A DNA stretch of 64,000 bases from an uncultured Flaviramulus sp. (GCA_947501105.1 CANMUP010000006.1:1-64000); one strand, 5' to 3'. Shown: positions 15,467 to 24,684, numbered from the stretch's first letter. The notes: a model not told the origin generated them from the letters alone. Numbers and translations are program-made.

Positions 15467-16039
15467 ATGACAGTACCTACTCTAGAAAACTATCGCGTAA
15501 AACTTTCGCTTTTAGATTTAAGTAACTACGAGCACTTAACACCCATTGCGCAACAAGCAAAATTAGTGCAATTCTCGCCTAGTAAAATTGATACGGCGGA
15601 CGATTTAAAAGCCTATGTACAAAAGGCTGTTGATGGCTATTATCATAAAACCACGATACCGTTTATAGTATTTGATAAACAAACCAATGCTTATGCTGGA
15701 AATTCGCATTTTATGAATATTAGTTGGAAAAATAAAGTGGTAGAAATTGGATCGACATGGATTGGCAGAGAATTTCAGGGCTCAGGACTTAACAAGAACA
15801 TGAAGTTTTTAATGCTACAGTATGCCTTTGAAACTTTAGAAGTTGATAAAGTAGCCTTTAGAGTAGATGAACGTAATATCCGTTCTAGAAAAGCAGTTGA
15901 AAAATTAGGCGCGACTCTTGAAGGTATTATGCGCAAGGACACCTTAATGCTTGATGGTTTCAAGCGTAGTACATGCTGCTATGGCATTTTAAAAGAGGAA
16001 TGGCCAGAAATTAAAACAACTGTTTTTAATGGCTTTTAG
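15467..16039 (+). CDS. GNAT acetyltransferase, RimJ/RimL-like
   Basis: A 190-residue protein from the ATG at 15467; an in-frame ATG at 15443 adds eight residues and would overlap the GH18 gene by 11 bp. I prefer the shorter form, because family members begin shortly before the TLENYRVKL strand. The acetyl-CoA loop is in GREFQGSGLNKNMK, and RVDERNIRSRKAVEKLGATLEG is the typical C-terminal part of RimJ/RimL-type GNATs. The acceptor may be a protein N-terminus or a small amine; this is not decidable here. Confidence 0.85.
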   Translation: MTVPTLENYRVKLSLLDLSNYEHLTPIAQQAKLVQFSPSKIDTADDLKAYVQKAVDGYYHKTTIPFIVFDKQTNAYAGNSHFMNISWKNKVVEIGSTWIGREFQGSGLNKNMKFLMLQYAFETLEVDKVAFRVDERNIRSRKAVEKLGATLEGIMRKDTLMLDGFKRSTCCYGILKEEWPEIKTTVFNGF

Positions 16040-16102
16040 AAAGATTAACTTTTTCATTCTCTAACGGCAAACAATCATTTTTAACAATTATAGCGGTTTT
16101 TT

Positions 16103-17548
16103 TTATTCTATAAACTGGGTATAATGCTTATATCTTTCAAAGATTTGTTTCACGTAATTATACGGCTCTAAACCACGAGCATAACCATATTTTACTACCG
16201 AGTGATTGTAATACTTGGATTTACTTAGTTTTAAAATTGTGGTTTCAACATGGTCATCCCAAACATCTTTTTGAAGTCCTTCAATTTCTGCTAACCTTTG
16301 TGCATCAAAAACATGACCTAAGCCACAATTGTAAGATGCCAATACAAATTTAGTCCGTTGAATTGAATCTGTTATGTGATCAAAATTCTTCCATAATTGC
16401 TTTAAATATTTTGTTCCCCCTTTTATACTTTGCTCTGGGTCCGATCTATTGGTTACTCCAAGCTCTTCAGCAGTTTTTGGCATTAATTGCATTAACCCAG
16501 ATGCTTTTGCCCAAGAACTTACTCTAGGGTCGAACTTTGATTCTTGATAAACTTGAGAAGCCACAAGTCGCCAATCCCAATTTAATTGCTCTGAGTATTT
16601 TTTTATTAAACCATCATAAGGACTTATTTGTTGCTTGTTTAAACTAAAAAAATTACTTTTTATTCGTCGTTTATAGTATTTCTTGTTTTTGAAATACTTG
16701 TTATAAATAACATTAAAGTCTATTTTCCTTTTTATTTGCTTTAACCAATCATTTGTAGCATTTAATAAATCTTGAGAGTCATGTCTTGTAGCCCAAGCTA
16801 TACGCTGAGAAAAACTAACGGGAAGTTTAACATCTAAAACAGGATAATAGGTTCCCATAATACTAGCAATGTTATTATCTGCAATGGTATACTTAATTTC
16901 TCCATCAGCAACCTTTTTAATTATTTCATCGGTAGCCAATTCTCCAGACATTAAGTTTATATGTATTGTTCCTCCTAGCTCTTCAGACAAGCTAGATATC
17001 CTTTCTTTATATGATGTCTCACTTCTAACAGAAATAGTATCGCCTAATAAATCTATGGGATCATGTACCAATGCCCTTTTTAGTTTTCCCCAAGATATAC
17101 TTCGCCAATTATCAGGTTTTTTTTGTACCAAAACCTGCTTGGTTAAATACAAATGATTAGTAAAAGAAACGACCTCTTTTCTATCGTTAGTAATAGTTAA
17201 ACCATGCGCTATAATATCGCCTTCTCCATTATTTAATTTTTCAAAAAGGTCATTAGCATTATTAACTACTATTATTTCTAAATCCACATCCAAGTATTCA
17301 GCAAATCGTTCTAGTAATTCAAATTCATAACCCAATGGGCGTCCTTTGTATAGAAAATAAGAGGTGCCACTATATACTGTTAAAGCTCTTAAAGTTCCAG
17401 ATGCTTTAATTTGTTCTAAATCCCATTTTTCGTTAATCTCTGGAATTTCATTTTTGTTTATTGTGTCTTTTTCGCAGCAAAAGAAAAGAAACAAAACAAG
17501 ATAAAGTAGCCTTATGTTTATATTTAAACCTGCTTTCTTTTCCATCAA
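16103..17548 (-). CDS. mltF: Membrane-bound lytic murein transglycosylase, MltF-like
   Basis: A 481-residue lipoprotein (lipobox near FLFFCC). Residues about 45-285 form a periplasmic solute-binding domain (GTLRALTVYSGTSYFLYKG and LGYEFELLERFAEYL). Residues about 315-470 form an SLT domain with catalytic E336 in QVYQESKFD, followed by GLMQLMP. This two-domain layout is diagnostic of MltF, which cleaves peptidoglycan with formation of 1,6-anhydro-muropeptides. Only 3 bp separate it from the upstream GH16 gene, so the two probably share an mRNA. Confidence 0.9.
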   Translation of the reverse strand: MMEKKAGLNINIRLLYLVLFLFFCCEKDTINKNEIPEINEKWDLEQIKASGTLRALTVYSGTSYFLYKGRPLGYEFELLERFAEYLDVDLEIIVVNNANDLFEKLNNGEGDIIAHGLTITNDRKEVVSFTNHLYLTKQVLVQKKPDNWRSISWGKLKRALVHDPIDLLGDTISVRSETSYKERISSLSEELGGTIHINLMSGELATDEIIKKVADGEIKYTIADNNIASIMGTYYPVLDVKLPVSFSQRIAWATRHDSQDLLNATNDWLKQIKRKIDFNVIYNKYFKNKKYYKRRIKSNFFSLNKQQISPYDGLIKKYSEQLNWDWRLVASQVYQESKFDPRVSSWAKASGLMQLMPKTAEELGVTNRSDPEQSIKGGTKYLKQLWKNFDHITDSIQRTKFVLASYNCGLGHVFDAQRLAEIEGLQKDVWDDHVETTILKLSKSKYYNHSVVKYGYARGLEPYNYVKQIFERYKHYTQFIE

Positions 17549-17551
17549 ATA

Positions 17552-18382
17552 TTATTGATAAACTCTTATATAATCAACCACCATAGCGCTTTCTTCAAAA
17601 GAAGGGTCTATATCTGGTTCTATAGCAATATTGAATAAAATATATTGATCAGTAGTAAATGGCCAAGTATCTGAATTTTTTACAGTAGGTTCATATACAT
17701 AATGCACAACGGCATCAACACTAAACACCATTTTATCTTCATACCATTCAAGACTGTAAGTATGAAATTGATTTGAGACATTTTCTATAACTCGACCTCC
17801 AAGATTCACGACATCACCTCCCGCGCTAGCTCCAGTATGCACAGCACTTTGAATACGATTTTGCTTATTTCCCCAGTGTTCCAAAATATCAATTTCACCA
17901 CAAACTGGCCAATAGGTTGTTCCGAAGCCTTGTTTTTGCCAATACGCCCCTGGTTCATCTATATTTTTATTAAGCATCCATATAGCTGGCCAAGTACCAA
18001 TACCCGTAGGCATTTTTGCGCGTACCTCTACTCGCCCATAAGTAAATGCGAATTTTGAATTTAATCTGGCTGATGTGTATTCTTTAATTTCTCCTTGATC
18101 ATTAAAAATTTCTTTCTTAGCAACAAGATTTAAAAAACCTTCTTTTACATATGAGTTTTCTATTCTATTAGTATAATGGTTTATTAAACCGCCATACCAA
18201 TCGCCACCTGCTGGTATTTGTGTTTGGTGAAACCATTTTGTTGAATCTATGGAACCATTATCATTAAACTCATCAGACCAAACTAATGTATCAAATTTTA
18301 TATTTGATTTACTTTTAGATTTGGCACAATACGTTGTTGAAAAACAAACAAGTAGCAATACTATTAATAAAGGAAGACGCAT
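17552..18382 (-). CDS. GH16 beta-glucanase/laminarinase-like lipoprotein
   Basis: A 276-residue exported protein with a lipobox-like TTYC at Cys19. The GH16 active-site signature EIDILE is present with nucleophile E163, D165 and acid/base E168. Aromatic subsite residues appear in TWPAIWML and HTYSLEWY. The family cleaves beta-1,3/1,4-glucans or galactans; marine members often act on laminarin, but specificity is not readable here. It is followed 3 bp later by the MltF-like gene, an unusual pairing. Confidence 0.92.
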   Translation of the reverse strand: MRLPLLIVLLLVCFSTTYCAKSKSKSNIKFDTLVWSDEFNDNGSIDSTKWFHQTQIPAGGDWYGGLINHYTNRIENSYVKEGFLNLVAKKEIFNDQGEIKEYTSARLNSKFAFTYGRVEVRAKMPTGIGTWPAIWMLNKNIDEPGAYWQKQGFGTTYWPVCGEIDILEHWGNKQNRIQSAVHTGASAGGDVVNLGGRVIENVSNQFHTYSLEWYEDKMVFSVDAVVHYVYEPTVKNSDTWPFTTDQYILFNIAIEPDIDPSFEESAMVVDYIRVYQ

Positions 18383-18494
18383 AAGTTAGATGGAATAAAA
18401 AATATAATCTAAATATACTGTTTACTTTAAACTAAAAAAAATAATATAAGTTACAGGAATGCTATCGCTTTCTATTGACTATATAAATAGCTCC

Positions 18495-18893
18495 CTAATA
18501 CTCTACAGAAATTGATGTGTTATAATACGTTTTTGACTGGACTTTATTAGCATGTACAAACAGTAAAATTTTCTTATAGCGGCCGTTAAACACATTCTTA
18601 TAGTGTTCTATCTCATCAATAGATTTGGCATTATATACAATCTGCTCCTTTTTATTGTTTACTGTACCATAAATAGAAATTTGATACACGTTTTTAGATT
18701 TAGAACCTATATAATTTGAAGAATACGTAATTCTACTTACTTTAAATACCTGTTCTTGGTTATTATACTTTTGGGGAGATTTGTAAAATACGTTTTCGTA
18801 CTTATCATTTAAATTAGTAGCTCTAAGTTTTGTTGTTTGAGCATATGATGTACTATATGCTACCATAATTACAAGTAATACTATTTTTTGCAT
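18495..18893 (-). CDS. Small secreted protein of unknown function
   Basis: A 132-residue protein with a clean N-terminal signal peptide ending near TSYAQ. The mature part is basic and rich in Lys, Asn and Tyr, probably beta-structured (KVSRITYSSNYIGSK and VYQISIYGTVNN). I recognise no family. It appears to be a single-gene unit between the GH16 and YtxH genes. Confidence 0.7.
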   Translation of the reverse strand: MQKIVLLVIMVAYSTSYAQTTKLRATNLNDKYENVFYKSPQKYNNQEQVFKVSRITYSSNYIGSKSKNVYQISIYGTVNNKKEQIVYNAKSIDEIEHYKNVFNGRYKKILLFVHANKVQSKTYYNTSISVEY

Positions 18894-19026
18894 GATACTA
18901 AGTATTTAATTTTTTCTGTTGTTCTCCTATAAATCTAACAAAAAAAATCTACTTCCTAATATTTGTTGAAAAATGGAATTGTAAAATAATAGTGGTAAAC
19001 ATTAAAGTTACCAATTTTAAAAGCTT

Positions 19027-19350
19027 TTAAACCGTTTGTTGTAACGACTTATTTTTTTCTTTTAAAATAGCTAATTGCTTTTCTAAAAAGGTAATGGCTT
19101 GCTCTGTTTTGTAACTTGTTTTAGAGGCTAACTTTTTAATGTCTTCCTTTAATTTTTCTTTACCAGAAGAAGCTGCTTTTGATACGTCTTCTTTAACTTC
19201 GGAAAAATCTTGAGTAATTTGATCTTTAACCGCTTTTCCTTCTTTTTTAAGCGTATCTCTGGTTACACTTCCTTTTTCTGGGGCTAATAATACACCAGCT
19301 GCTGCTCCTAATAATACGCCTAATACTATGGCTCCTTTATAATGAATCAT
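19027..19350 (-). CDS. YtxH-domain membrane-associated protein
   Basis: A 107-residue protein. One glycine-rich N-terminal membrane segment, KGAIVLGVLLGAAAGVLLAP, is followed by EKGS and a long amphipathic Lys/Glu helix to the C-terminus, the standard YtxH arrangement. These proteins are associated with envelope or general stress in other bacteria, but the molecular role is unclear. Identification rests on the combination of membrane segment and helical tail. Confidence 0.85.
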   Translation of the reverse strand: MIHYKGAIVLGVLLGAAAGVLLAPEKGSVTRDTLKKEGKAVKDQITQDFSEVKEDVSKAASSGKEKLKEDIKKLASKTSYKTEQAITFLEKQLAILKEKNKSLQQTV

Positions 19351-19442
19351 ATTGTTTCTTTTAAATAGTTATACTGTTTATTTATAAGTAGTAAAACTTA
19401 TCTAATTGTTACAAACAAGCTGTTTTCCAAATGATCAAGCAC

Positions 19443-19492
19443 AAAAAAAAAAAAAAAAAATAGCGACCTAAACTTTAGTTCAAATCGCTATT
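19443..19492 (-). terminator. Terminator with an 18-nt homopolymer
   Basis: The stem AATAGCGA/TCGCTATT (19459-19466 and 19485-19492) has an inner AACT/AGTT pair. On the minus strand it is followed by 18 T (18 A at 19443-19460 on the plus strand). It lies 18 bp after the NTF2-like lipoprotein gene. Such a run is also prone to slippage or sequencing error. Confidence 0.85.
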
Positions 19493-19510
19493 ATCAATTA
19501 TTATATAAAG

Positions 19511-20035
19511 CTATTTAGCTTCCTCTTCTTTTTTTAAAGGGGAATGGTGCTCATGCACTATCCTCCAACCCTCATCAGTTTTAACAAATAGCAAAGTAAT
19601 TTGATCATTTACAACAACAAGGTCATCACCAAACTTAAGATGAAAATCGGAATGAAAAGTCATATTTGCAACATCGCCATATACAGCCACTTTTACATCA
19701 TTAGCATCAAGCTTTACAACTTCTGTTACAGAACTAAATATGGTTCTTTCGTGTTCTTCATTAGCCTTACTTCCATTGTGAGGCTCTCCGTTTTTAAATT
19801 CGGTAAACTTAGGTCCGTAAGCATGAAAAGAAATTAGTTTATCAATATCTCCATCTTTAATGCTTTGCGCAATGGCTTCAAAGGTTTCTATAACCTCCTG
19901 CTTAGCTTCAGGGAATTCGTCGTTAATAATGTCAATTTTCACTTCTTCAATTACTGGAGTTTGCTCTTTTTGCTTACAGCCAATAATTAAAAACCCAAAA
20001 ACCACAATACATGTTAATGTAAATTTTGTTTTCAT
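19511..20035 (-). CDS. NTF2-like (SnoaL/DUF4440-type) lipoprotein
   Basis: A 174-residue lipoprotein (lipobox LIIGC at about Cys20). After an acidic linker comes an NTF2-like alpha+beta fold: EVIETFEAIAQSIKDGDIDKL, ISFHAYGPKF, and terminal strands VNDQITLLFVKTDEGWRIVHEHHSP. Such domains bind or turn over small ligands, but no catalytic set is clear here. It is a single gene with its own strong terminator. Confidence 0.8.
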   Translation of the reverse strand: MKTKFTLTCIVVFGFLIIGCKQKEQTPVIEEVKIDIINDEFPEAKQEVIETFEAIAQSIKDGDIDKLISFHAYGPKFTEFKNGEPHNGSKANEEHERTIFSSVTEVVKLDANDVKVAVYGDVANMTFHSDFHLKFGDDLVVVNDQITLLFVKTDEGWRIVHEHHSPLKKEEEAK

Positions 20036-20361
20036 AATTATATATTTAGTTGGTTAGTATAAAATGCTAAAAACTATTTACTTAAGGAGAGGTATGAACC
20101 CAAAATACTGAAAATAAGTGAATTATCATAAAACTGCCAGAATTAGTAAATGAATAAAGCAGTATTATGTTTTTAAAATGTAGAAAAGCGGTTGAAAATT
20201 TAGAAGAAGGTTTAGGTATTACGCTTATCGTGTTCGTGTATGGTTAGTTGCGTTGGCTAGGTCTAAATTAGTAAAAGAAAACGAACCAGAGGAAAATCCG
20301 CAGGATTTTCCGAGTACACACAGAACTAGTAATTAATTATACACGTTGTTGTACGTAGTTT
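20036..20361. other. 326-bp intergenic region with a structured repeat element
   Basis: No convincing ORF. Its right half (about 20205-20358) has higher GC than its surroundings and contains nested inverted repeats, described separately. The left part holds the upstream region of the NTF2-like lipoprotein gene. Confidence 0.5.
20235..20345. repeat. Nested inverted-repeat element, possibly attC-like or REP-like
   Basis: Outer arms CGTGTAT (20235-20241) and ATACACG (20339-20345) enclose an inner perfect hairpin GGAAAATCC-GCA-GGATTTTCC (20291-20311). It directly follows the stop of the esterase gene at 20362. From memory, very similar blocks ending near CACGTTGTTG recur after acquired genes in other Flavobacteriia genomes; I could not verify this. 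Confidence 0.5.
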
Positions 20362-21855
20362 TTAAAAGTTTAGACTTCTGATAAATTCACTTGTGATTTT
20401 TGAAACTTCTGTGGAATGTTTACCATACCAAATAAAATGTCCAGCTTCTTTAACAGTGTATAATTCAATATCGTTACCGAGTGCTTTCATCTGGTTATAG
20501 AAATATGTTACAGTTTCATAAGGACAATTCTTATCTTTTTCTCCATGTATTAAAAGCATTTTAACAGGACTCTTTTTTAATAAGTTATTTGGTGAAATTT
20601 CTTTGGCTATTTCTTTATTTTTGTAATGTTCAGTAATCCATTTAGTTTCTCTAGTTGTTAAATCATAAACTCCAGCATTTACTATGATAACATTTGGAAC
20701 TGCATTTATTTGAAGATTATCTGTACTCTCATTCCAATTTTCAACAAGTGTAATTGCTAAAGATAAATGACCTCCAGCTGAATCTCCTGTGGCAATAATT
20801 TTATTAGAATCTACATTATGTTTTTCCGCATTTTCTCTTATCCAACGCATTGCAGATTTTGCATCTTTAACAGATTCAAACGGATAAGTATTATGCCTAC
20901 CTTTTATTCGATATTCAACAACAGCAACTACCCAACCTTGTTTGGCGTATGATTCTGCTGTACTAAAAAACCAGTCAGGTTTCCCTTCTGACCAACTACC
21001 TCCATGAAATTTCACTATTGCAGGTCGTTTTCCTTTGAATTCTTCAGAATTTGGTATAAACAAATGCATATCTAATTTAAAACCATCTATTTCTTTATAG
21101 GTTTCTATAATATGATTTTCTCTTCCCATTTTATGAGAATTATGTAGTTTACTTATACTTTCTTTATACTCAGTTGTTTTACAAGAGGTCATGAAACTTG
21201 AATAAATTTTGTCTATATTTTTTATTCCAAAATTGTTAACATGGTAGTTTAGATATTTGTGTTTCCAAAAATCACCAATTTTACTATTGGTGAATATTTT
21301 ATCCATAACATTCCAGTCTGCTTGTAATTGTTGATTGTCTAATTTGCTAAAAACACCACTTCCTAATTTTTTATTCGCCTCAATTCTAATGTAAGAAGTT
21401 AAATATTCTTTTAATTCACGAGTTGAAAAAAGTATTTCATCATTAAAGACTTTTAGATTTTCATTTAATTTAGCTTGATTCTTGTCAGACAAAATAATTT
21501 TTTTGCCAGTATATCTTTGATGTAGTTCTGGGTATTCTAATATTAGTCTGTCGAACGCAAGCTTAATTAATACTGTTTCTTCATTAAAGGTTTTCTTATC
21601 TAAATTTTCTTTATTGATTTTCAGGTAGTCTTTAAAAATACTATGAATTGAATCTATTTTATGCGTAAAATCATTTTGGTTGAGAGTATATAATGGATAC
21701 TTATTACTATTAATATGTTTCCAAACCGGAATAGCGAGCTCTACTTGTTCTTGTAAATAAATATTTTTATTTTTTTCAAAATCAATATTCTTACAACTTT
21801 GTGCAAATATTATGAATAATATAAAAATTAACTTAGTTCGAATATTTGAATGCAT
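20362..21855 (-). CDS. Alpha/beta-hydrolase lipoprotein (BD-FAE/esterase type)
   Basis: A 497-residue lipoprotein (lipobox FAQSC). Residues about 25-240 form a helical N-terminal region I do not recognise. The C-terminal hydrolase has HGGSWSEG (oxyanion hole), GDSAGGHLS (nucleophile), HGEKD (acid) and AGHFIWYG (His). This fold acts on short acyl esters, often on carbohydrate. It starts 9 bp after the membrane-tethered HTH regulator, a likely two-gene operon, and is followed by a structured repeat. The pair may have been acquired together. Confidence 0.85.
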   Translation of the reverse strand: MHSNIRTKLIFILFIIFAQSCKNIDFEKNKNIYLQEQVELAIPVWKHINSNKYPLYTLNQNDFTHKIDSIHSIFKDYLKINKENLDKKTFNEETVLIKLAFDRLILEYPELHQRYTGKKIILSDKNQAKLNENLKVFNDEILFSTRELKEYLTSYIRIEANKKLGSGVFSKLDNQQLQADWNVMDKIFTNSKIGDFWKHKYLNYHVNNFGIKNIDKIYSSFMTSCKTTEYKESISKLHNSHKMGRENHIIETYKEIDGFKLDMHLFIPNSEEFKGKRPAIVKFHGGSWSEGKPDWFFSTAESYAKQGWVVAVVEYRIKGRHNTYPFESVKDAKSAMRWIRENAEKHNVDSNKIIATGDSAGGHLSLAITLVENWNESTDNLQINAVPNVIIVNAGVYDLTTRETKWITEHYKNKEIAKEISPNNLLKKSPVKMLLIHGEKDKNCPYETVTYFYNQMKALGNDIELYTVKEAGHFIWYGKHSTEVSKITSEFIRSLNF

Positions 21856-21864
21856 ATAGTTTTG

Positions 21865-22545
21865 TTAATCACGGAATACGTCATTTACAATTGACCATTT
21901 CTCATTTTTAAAATGCCATTCTGTAATACCTGTTTGATTCTTGATTTTCCCTTTATATCTATAAGTATTCTTATATTTTTCCACAGCAATAGTATCACTA
22001 ATATCTATGGATAAAGAATTGTAATCTATTAATTTATATTCATTATTTATAACGTTATTCATCATTTCACGGATTTGAACTTTTCCACATATTGAATGCA
22101 AAATACAGGCATCATCACTATACATAGTAAGCACTGAATCAACTTGCTTGTTATTCATCCATCTTTTAATATTTGATTGATTTTTTTGAATGATTTCTTT
22201 GACTTCTTCGATTGATTGTTTATTAGAGTTATAGACAAGTTTGAAAATAAGAATAGAAATAATAGAAGTCGTTAAAAGCAAAAGGATAGTTCTAGCTACA
22301 TTTTTTCTCGAATTATTTGAGTTTTCTGGTTTTATAGAAGATTTTTTATTTAAAGAACTAAAACCATCAAAATCCAAAACCTTAAAAATTAATTTGAGTG
22401 TATAACTTCTAGGTGTAACTTCTGTAGATTCTATTCTTTGAATAGTTCTTAAACTTAAATTACACTTTTCAGCGAGTTCAGTTTGTGTTAATCCTTTTGC
22501 AAGTCTTAATTCTAATATTTTTTCACCTAATTGAGGTTGTTTCAT
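21865..22545 (-). CDS. Membrane-tethered XRE regulator with NTF2-like sensor domain
   Basis: A 226-residue protein with three parts. Residues about 6-62 are an XRE HTH (ILELRLAKGLTQTELAEKCN and LSLRTIQRIESTEVTPRSYT). Residues about 83-106 are one membrane helix (TILLLLTTSIISILIFKLVY). Residues about 115-226 are an NTF2/SnoaL-like domain (VDSVLTMYSDDACILHSICG and the terminal TEWHFKNEKWSIVNDVF). Predicted topology places the HTH in the cytoplasm and the NTF2 domain in the periplasm, so it may read an external ligand directly. It probably controls its own operon with the esterase. Inference only. Confidence 0.8.
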   Translation of the reverse strand: MKQPQLGEKILELRLAKGLTQTELAEKCNLSLRTIQRIESTEVTPRSYTLKLIFKVLDFDGFSSLNKKSSIKPENSNNSRKNVARTILLLLTTSIISILIFKLVYNSNKQSIEEVKEIIQKNQSNIKRWMNNKQVDSVLTMYSDDACILHSICGKVQIREMMNNVINNEYKLIDYNSLSIDISDTIAVEKYKNTYRYKGKIKNQTGITEWHFKNEKWSIVNDVFRD

Positions 22546-22757
22546 TTTTTTAAATTCAATGCAAGATTAAATCAATCTTTAATTTTCATCAAATTTAAAC
22601 AATGTATTTGATACGTCATTCATGTGACATTTAGCATGGAAAGAGATATTTATGTGACTTTTAGAACTGGAAACAAGTTCAGTACAAGTAAGCGAAGTTA
22701 GATTTTCTATATCAAAAAATCAATACATAGTAATACGTAATTTTCAATCTTATAAAC

Positions 22758-22790
22758 AAAAAAACACTCTCCAAAACTGGAAAGTGCTTT
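22758..22790 (-). terminator. Terminator after the beta-lactamase-fold hydrolase gene
   Basis: CACTCTCC (22765-22772) pairs with GGAAAGTG (22779-22786), including one G-U wobble in the minus-strand RNA. A 7-T run follows on that strand (A-run at 22758-22764). It lies 26 bp beyond the stop at 22816. Confidence 0.7.
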
Positions 22791-22815
22791 AATTAAATAT
22801 AGTATTTATAAAAAT

Positions 22816-24582
22816 TTATTCTTGTAAACGTTTACCTGTAGTTTCACGTCCGCCTTGTAATAGGGTTACGCTTTCCACTTTACCAGCATCGTTTTTATTA
22901 AAGGTTAATTGAGCATTCACTATTTTTAAGTAGAATACATTTTCGGATTTAGGAAAAATATCAGCAGCCGATTGCCCTGTGGCTTGCCCTTTTAATTGGC
23001 TTCCTTCTTTTGTTATGGTAATAATAAAACTAGGTGCCAACTCATATTTACCCACATAACTTTCTAAAATCGCATCTGGAACAACCACTTCTTTTACATA
23101 CGCTGAGACATCAGCTCCTAGCTTTTTTAAAGCTTCAATACCTAGTTGATTATTAGGGTTTAAGTCTACCGACTTTTTATAATTAATTATAGCTAAATCG
23201 TTTTTACCTAAAGCCATTAAAGCTTCACCATAACTATCGTATACATTTGAAGATTTAGGAAAGGCTTCAACATTAAGTTTAAATACTTTGGATGCTTCAT
23301 CTACCTTTTTATGAGTATTCATGAGTTGGTAGCCAATGTTATTCATTTCTCCTTCATTTAAATCATAATTTTCAGAATCTTTAATCGTATTATAATGTGC
23401 TAATCCTGCTTCAATACCTTTATCTTGTATAACAGCCAACAACGCATTCGCAACCGATTTTTTAGGGTGACTATAGTCCTTACCATACAAAATGCCTCTT
23501 ATAGCACGCGTCATATCATTTAGTGGTGCACCTCCTGTATTGTTTAAAAGTACAACCAACGATTTATCTGAAGGTGCTCTGGAAATATTAGTGTTAAAGC
23601 CGTTAATGCCTCCACCATGCCCGATGGTATAAATACTATCGGTAGATTTTCCTATTTTACCATAACCAAGTCCCCAGCCGTAGGCATAATGCCCTCTTCC
23701 AAAAGCTGGAATGTGTGGTTTAAAATACATATCCATATATTTTTGAGGCAATAATTTGTTGGTATACAACCCTTGATCCCATAAATATAAATCCTCAACG
23801 GTAGAATACATAGACCCTGCCGCATACGGAATAGACATATCTAGATATCTTGAGTTTACAAAAGCTCCACCGTTTTTCTCATAACCAGTTGCACGGTTCT
23901 TTAAAATATCTCCATGATTATCATACCCTGTATCATTCATATTTAACGGAGTGAAAATATTATCGCGAAGCATATCCTCATACGTTTTACCAGATAATTT
24001 TTCGGCTATAACACCTAAAAGAAAATAGCCCGAATTGCTATAGCTAAACCTTTCACCTGGTGAAAAATCTAAATCTTTACCATCAAATACTTTTACAAAC
24101 TCATCTGGCGTATAAGGGTCTCTACTGTCATCCTTAAAAAACCCAGGAAATGATGTGTAATTTGGTATGCCAGAAGTATGAGTTAGTAAATGATGTGTTG
24201 TAATTATATCGCCTTTGTCTTTTGGATAATCTGGGAGATAGGTTGTAATGGGTGCCTGTAGGTCTAGTTTTCCGTCGGCAGCCAACTGCAAAATAAGCAT
24301 TGCGGTAAATTGTTTGGTAATAGAACCCAAACGGTGTTTTGTATTGGATTTATTAGGTATATCCCACTCCATATTTGCCATACCAAACCCTTTTTTATAA
24401 ATCACTTTACCGTGGTCTGACACTAAAACAGAGCCGTTAAATTTACCATACTCGGTATACTCACTGATTAGTTTGTCGATTTGTTCAGCTTTAGTTTGAG
24501 CAAAACTCATATTGCACATTAGCAATACAAAAAGTATTAATATGCTTTTTCTTGAAAATAGATGATTTATAACAGGTTTCAT
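22816..24582 (-). CDS. Serine hydrolase, class C beta-lactamase fold, with TPR-like and C-terminal domains
   Basis: A 588-residue secreted protein (signal peptide to MSFAQ). The beta-lactamase-like domain (about 30-380) has the SxxK motif in RLGSITKQF, YSN in FSYSNSGYFL, and the third motif region IGHGGGINGF (HGG in place of KTG, normal for esterase/D-aminopeptidase relatives). Residues about 430-490 are TPR-like (VYDSYGEALMALGKNDLAI), then a small beta C-terminal domain. Such enzymes act as esterases or peptidases rather than antibiotic lactamases. A 37-bp motif shared with the AraC/cyd locus lies 103 bp upstream. Confidence 0.9.
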   Translation of the reverse strand: MKPVINHLFSRKSILILFVLLMCNMSFAQTKAEQIDKLISEYTEYGKFNGSVLVSDHGKVIYKKGFGMANMEWDIPNKSNTKHRLGSITKQFTAMLILQLAADGKLDLQAPITTYLPDYPKDKGDIITTHHLLTHTSGIPNYTSFPGFFKDDSRDPYTPDEFVKVFDGKDLDFSPGERFSYSNSGYFLLGVIAEKLSGKTYEDMLRDNIFTPLNMNDTGYDNHGDILKNRATGYEKNGGAFVNSRYLDMSIPYAAGSMYSTVEDLYLWDQGLYTNKLLPQKYMDMYFKPHIPAFGRGHYAYGWGLGYGKIGKSTDSIYTIGHGGGINGFNTNISRAPSDKSLVVLLNNTGGAPLNDMTRAIRGILYGKDYSHPKKSVANALLAVIQDKGIEAGLAHYNTIKDSENYDLNEGEMNNIGYQLMNTHKKVDEASKVFKLNVEAFPKSSNVYDSYGEALMALGKNDLAIINYKKSVDLNPNNQLGIEALKKLGADVSAYVKEVVVPDAILESYVGKYELAPSFIITITKEGSQLKGQATGQSAADIFPKSENVFYLKIVNAQLTFNKNDAGKVESVTLLQGGRETTGKRLQE

Positions 24583-24684
24583 AAATTAAGTTTTTTGATT
24601 GATTAATAAATACATGAATGTATGACGATTGATAACTATATAAAGTTACAGAATAAATTGATTAATTATTAAAAACAAAAAACT

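Noticed and set aside
22816-24582. Antibiotic-resistance class C beta-lactamase
   Set aside because: The SxxK and YSN motifs are present, but KTG is replaced by HGG and TPR-like and C-terminal domains are added, as in esterase/peptidase relatives.
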